From: DASRTE01 sp035316885
GTDB taxonomy: Bacteria > Actinomycetota > Actinomycetes > Jiangellales > Jiangellaceae
Direction of reading: 5' to 3'
NCBI GenBank assembly: GCA_035316885.1
Contig: DATHII010000361.1
Location: 1 to 7,559, forward strand
Length of the DNA: 7,559 nucleotides
Below, one piece after another: positions 5,968-7,559 of this stretch; positions within the stretch are counted from its first letter, which is position 1; the number at the start of each line of letters is the position of its first letter. Made by a program: the position numbers and the translations under genes. The notes under the pieces were generated by a model. The model did no database searches and was not told the DNA's origin. It was given only the letters and a program-made list of their open reading frames with translations.

Positions 5968-6713
5968 GATCGCTGATCTACGCCGAACTGCTCAAGATAC
6001 GCACGACACGCATGCTGGCGGTCACCATCGGGGTGGTCCTGGTCATCGCCGGGGCGCTTCCGGTGGCCTACGGAGCCGCGGCCGGAAGCGGAGACCAGCC
6101 ACCTCTCGCCCCGGAGAGCCTCGCCGACATGGTGACGGCTCCGGCCTGGCTGGCGGGGGGAGCGGTGCTGATCATCGGCCTGCTGGCCTCCGCCGGCGAA
6201 TACCGGCACCGCACCATCTACACCACCCGGCTGGCCGAACCTCGCCCGCTCCGGGTGCTCGCGGCCAAGCTGGCGGCGATCACCGTCATCGGCCTCGCCG
6301 TCGGCGTGGCCGTGGACATCGTCGCCGCCGGCGCAGGCGGTGCCGTGCTGGCGCACCACGGTCTGGCCATCGATCCCTTCTCGCACGGCGTCCCGAGGCT
6401 CGCCCTCGTGATACCCCTCGTGCTCGTCTTGCACGGGATTCTCGGAGTGGCCATCGGCGCCGTGCTGCGCAGCACCACGGCGGCAGTCGGCGCCACGCTG
6501 ATCTGGGCATTCGTGGTCGAGGGCATCATTCCGGCGTTGACCAACAATCCCGACCTGGTCAACTGGCTCCCGCGCGGCGCCCTACGGGAAGTGCTCAGCA
6601 CCCAGCCGACCCCCGGCCAGCTCGCGCCACTCGCGGCGGCTGCACTGCTCCTGGGCTACGCCGCAGCGCTCGTCGCGACGAGCGCGGTCCTCGACCGAAG
6701 GCGCGAGCTGTGA
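5964..6713 (+). CDS. ABC-2 type transporter permease
   Basis: Membrane subunit pairing with the upstream ATPase, 249 aa. The N-terminal amphipathic start (AELLKIRTTR) is typical of ABC-2 permeases. About six hydrophobic segments follow, near residues 17-40, 58-78, 100-130, 145-166, 170-190 and 219-241. The cytoplasmic loop GEYRHRTIYTT after the second helix is a familiar family feature and probably contacts the ATPase. ATG 5964 overlaps the ATPase stop (ATGA), with GGAGGA (5952-5957) at proper distance, so the two subunits are translationally coupled. A half-size permease paired with one ATPase fits a BcrAB-like exporter dimer. The protein looks intact. It is the last gene of the cassette; decayed DNA begins straight after its TGA. 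Confidence 0.92.
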   Translation: MRSLIYAELLKIRTTRMLAVTIGVVLVIAGALPVAYGAAAGSGDQPPLAPESLADMVTAPAWLAGGAVLIIGLLASAGEYRHRTIYTTRLAEPRPLRVLAAKLAAITVIGLAVGVAVDIVAAGAGGAVLAHHGLAIDPFSHGVPRLALVIPLVLVLHGILGVAIGAVLRSTTAAVGATLIWAFVVEGIIPALTNNPDLVNWLPRGALREVLSTQPTPGQLAPLAAAALLLGYAAALVATSAVLDRRREL

Positions 6714-6793
6714 GCCGTGGTACGTCAGGGCAACGATGAGCTGCATCAGCTGACCAAGCGAGACCTTCCGAACTGCGATCATGAGGTCCAGGG

Positions 6794-6817
6794 GGTCCAC
6801 GCCGCGATGCGTGGACC
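6794..6817. terminator. Perfect 9-bp hairpin downstream of the exporter operon
   Basis: GGTCCACGC (6794-6802) pairs with GCGTGGACC (6809-6817) around a six-base loop, CGCGAT. It lies 80 bases after the permease stop and could terminate that transcript. No T-run follows on either strand, so it might serve either direction or be a leftover of degraded DNA. Confidence 0.4.
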
Positions 6818-6842
6818 GCATGCAGCGCATCCCCTTCTTGGC

Positions 6843-6968
6843 TCAGTCGCCGGCCAACTCATCGGTCGCTCTTCGTCCGGCGTCGGTCGTGCGGCGGAGG
6901 AAGTCGGCGAGTAGTTCGAGTTCGGTGTCGGCATATTCGTCGCAGATCTAGTCATCGAGGTGTTCATC
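6843..6968 (-). pseudogene. C-terminal remnant of a probable MarR-family regulator
   Basis: On the complement the frame reads DEHLDD, then an in-frame TAG (6948-6950), then ICDEYADTELELLADFLRR and TTDAGRRATDELAGD, and ends at TGA (6843-6845). The pattern of an acidic helix, ELxLLxDFLRR and a Gly/Ala/Thr tail resembles the C-terminus of actinobacterial MarR-type repressors. Nothing matching the winged-helix part is found upstream on the complement, so only the end survives. The TAG could be a mutated CAG. The family call is moderate; that this was once coding is better supported, by G/C-ending codons. Confidence 0.45.
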
Positions 6969-6982
6969 CCCGAGTAAAGGAG

Positions 6983-7090
6983 AACAGCTCCGCGCGCGCC
7001 TACAAGCCGCTCAACTGGATGTCCCCGCTGTTCACGCCGCGCAAGCGCACCGCCGAGGACAGCCGGATGGAGTGGATGGTCACCAGCTAG
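6983..7090 (+). pseudogene. Unrecognised coding-like fragment
   Basis: An open plus-strand stretch of 35 codons ends at TAG 7088-7090 and contains AYKPLNWMSPLFTPRKRT and EDSRMEWMVTS. Its G/C-ending codons and balanced composition, including three Trp/Met-rich positions, differ from the Arg/Pro-rich shadow frames around it. There is no upstream start codon with an RBS; an internal ATG at 7019 is possible. I do not recognise the family. It is probably the last part of a lost gene. Confidence 0.3.
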
Positions 7091-7143
7091 ACCGACGACA
7101 CCCTGCAGCGAGGCACGCTCATCGGCAGGGGCGATCGTCCGCG

Positions 7144-7307
7144 TCAAGTGCCGGAGGCCATGTAGGCGGCGAGAATGTAGTTGGGGTGGCGGTCGAGGTG
7201 CTTCCGTGCGCGGTCGTAGCGCATGGTCGTGCGGGGTCGGCGTGGCGGGCGGTGATCTGCAGTTCGCGAAGGTCCACGCCGGCGTCGATCGTCGCAGCGG
7301 TTGCCGG
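7144..7307 (-). pseudogene. C-terminal remnant of a tyrosine recombinase/integrase, frameshifted
   Basis: Tyrosine recombinases cut and rejoin DNA at att sites. On the complement, one frame gives IDAGVDLRELQITARHADP and the next gives RTTMRYDRARKHLDRHP and NYILAAYMAS, ending at TGA (7144-7146). The joined text matches the family's end, DAGVxLRDVQxxARHADPRTTxxYDRxR, including the conserved His of ARHAD and the nucleophilic Tyr of TTMRY. The frames join if one C is restored in the run of Cs on the complement (GGGG at 7233-7236 on the plus strand). The R-box and earlier domains are missing: homology stops at about 7300, right where the IS30-type reading frame ends. The fragment cannot be active. 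Confidence 0.75.
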
Positions 7308-7308
7308 T

Positions 7309-7559
7309 TCATGGTGTCAGGATGCAGGCGATGAATGCGGTCGGGGACGCCCAGCGGAGGGTCTTGCGGGGTCGGTTGTTGAGGCGCCCTTCGACGGAGC
7401 GGAGGTCTGCGGCGGCGTGGATCGACAGGTCGGTTCCTTTGGGGAGGTACTGCCGCAGCAGTCCGTTGGTGTTCTCGTTGCTTCCGCTGCCAGGGACTGG
7501 CCGGGTCGGCGAGGAAGATGCCGCCCGACAGCAGCGACGCAGTTTCATGCGCGCGAGGG
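7309..7559 (-). mobile_element. IS30-family transposase, C-terminal part, frameshifted and cut by the window edge
   Basis: The complement encodes the end of a DDE transposase. GSNENTNGLLRQYLPKGTDL and LNNRPRKTLRW are hallmarks of the IS30 family, with the last catalytic Glu in NENTNGLL. Just before, in another frame, lies GIFLADPASPWQ, the usual lead-in (ADPxSPWQRGxNEN). The two are out of register because two bases are missing near 7485-7488, so the gene is probably dead. It ends at TGA (7309-7311) with the tail AFIACILTP, unlike the usual end. No terminal inverted repeat is identifiable because the other end is outside the window. Its end abuts the integrase remnant, suggesting insertion into that gene or a later deletion joint. 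Confidence 0.8.

Noticed and set aside
6714..7559. Complete mobile element or att site
   Set aside because: Only C-terminal pieces of the integrase and transposase are present. No direct repeat pair, tRNA end or IS terminal repeat could be identified inside the window.
1..7559. CRISPR array, tRNA or rRNA gene
   Set aside because: No regularly spaced repeats, and no tRNA- or rRNA-like conserved segments, were seen on either strand.

Overview
The window is high-GC DNA with strong G/C bias at third codon positions, GTG starts, and families typical of Actinobacteria: a membrane-anchored Ser/Thr kinase, a GAF-ANTAR regulator, a NarL/LuxR-type two-component pair and a BcrA/B-like ABC exporter. An actinomycete is likely. 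The sequence alone does not settle the genus.

Left part (1-2520): a Ser/Thr protein kinase (111-1361, +) is followed by about 385 bases without a gene, which hold a run of strong GC-rich hairpins (1482-1588). Next comes a GAF-ANTAR RNA-binding antiterminator gene (about 1747-2479, +). Its reading frame is broken by one extra C in the GAF domain near 1973-1975. A short GC hairpin follows its stop.

Middle-left (2520-3198): decayed DNA. It holds a plus-strand remnant of a CpaF/TadA-type secretion ATPase without its Walker A motif (2728-2889), and a small minus-strand gene of unknown function with a good ribosome binding site (2897-3079).

Centre (3199-6713): the intact functional unit. A histidine kinase and a response regulator overlap by 4 bases. 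A 150-base gap carries a perfect inverted repeat (5084-5103) and a leader hairpin, then an ABC ATPase and an ABC permease overlap by 4 bases. The natural reading is that the two-component system senses envelope or drug stress and switches on the exporter through a site in that gap. This is inferred from gene order, not shown.

Right part (6714-7559): gene debris, mostly minus strand. It holds a hairpin, the C-terminus of a probable MarR-family regulator with an in-frame TAG, an unrecognised plus-strand coding-like stretch, the C-terminal end of a tyrosine recombinase with a one-base frameshift, and directly against it an IS30-family transposase C-terminus with a two-base frameshift that runs off the window. 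The intact exporter cassette is therefore flanked on both sides by degraded genes, including mobile-element remnants. Nothing seen here proves a new system. The best leads are the hairpin array ahead of the broken ANTAR gene and the palindrome between the two-component genes and the exporter.
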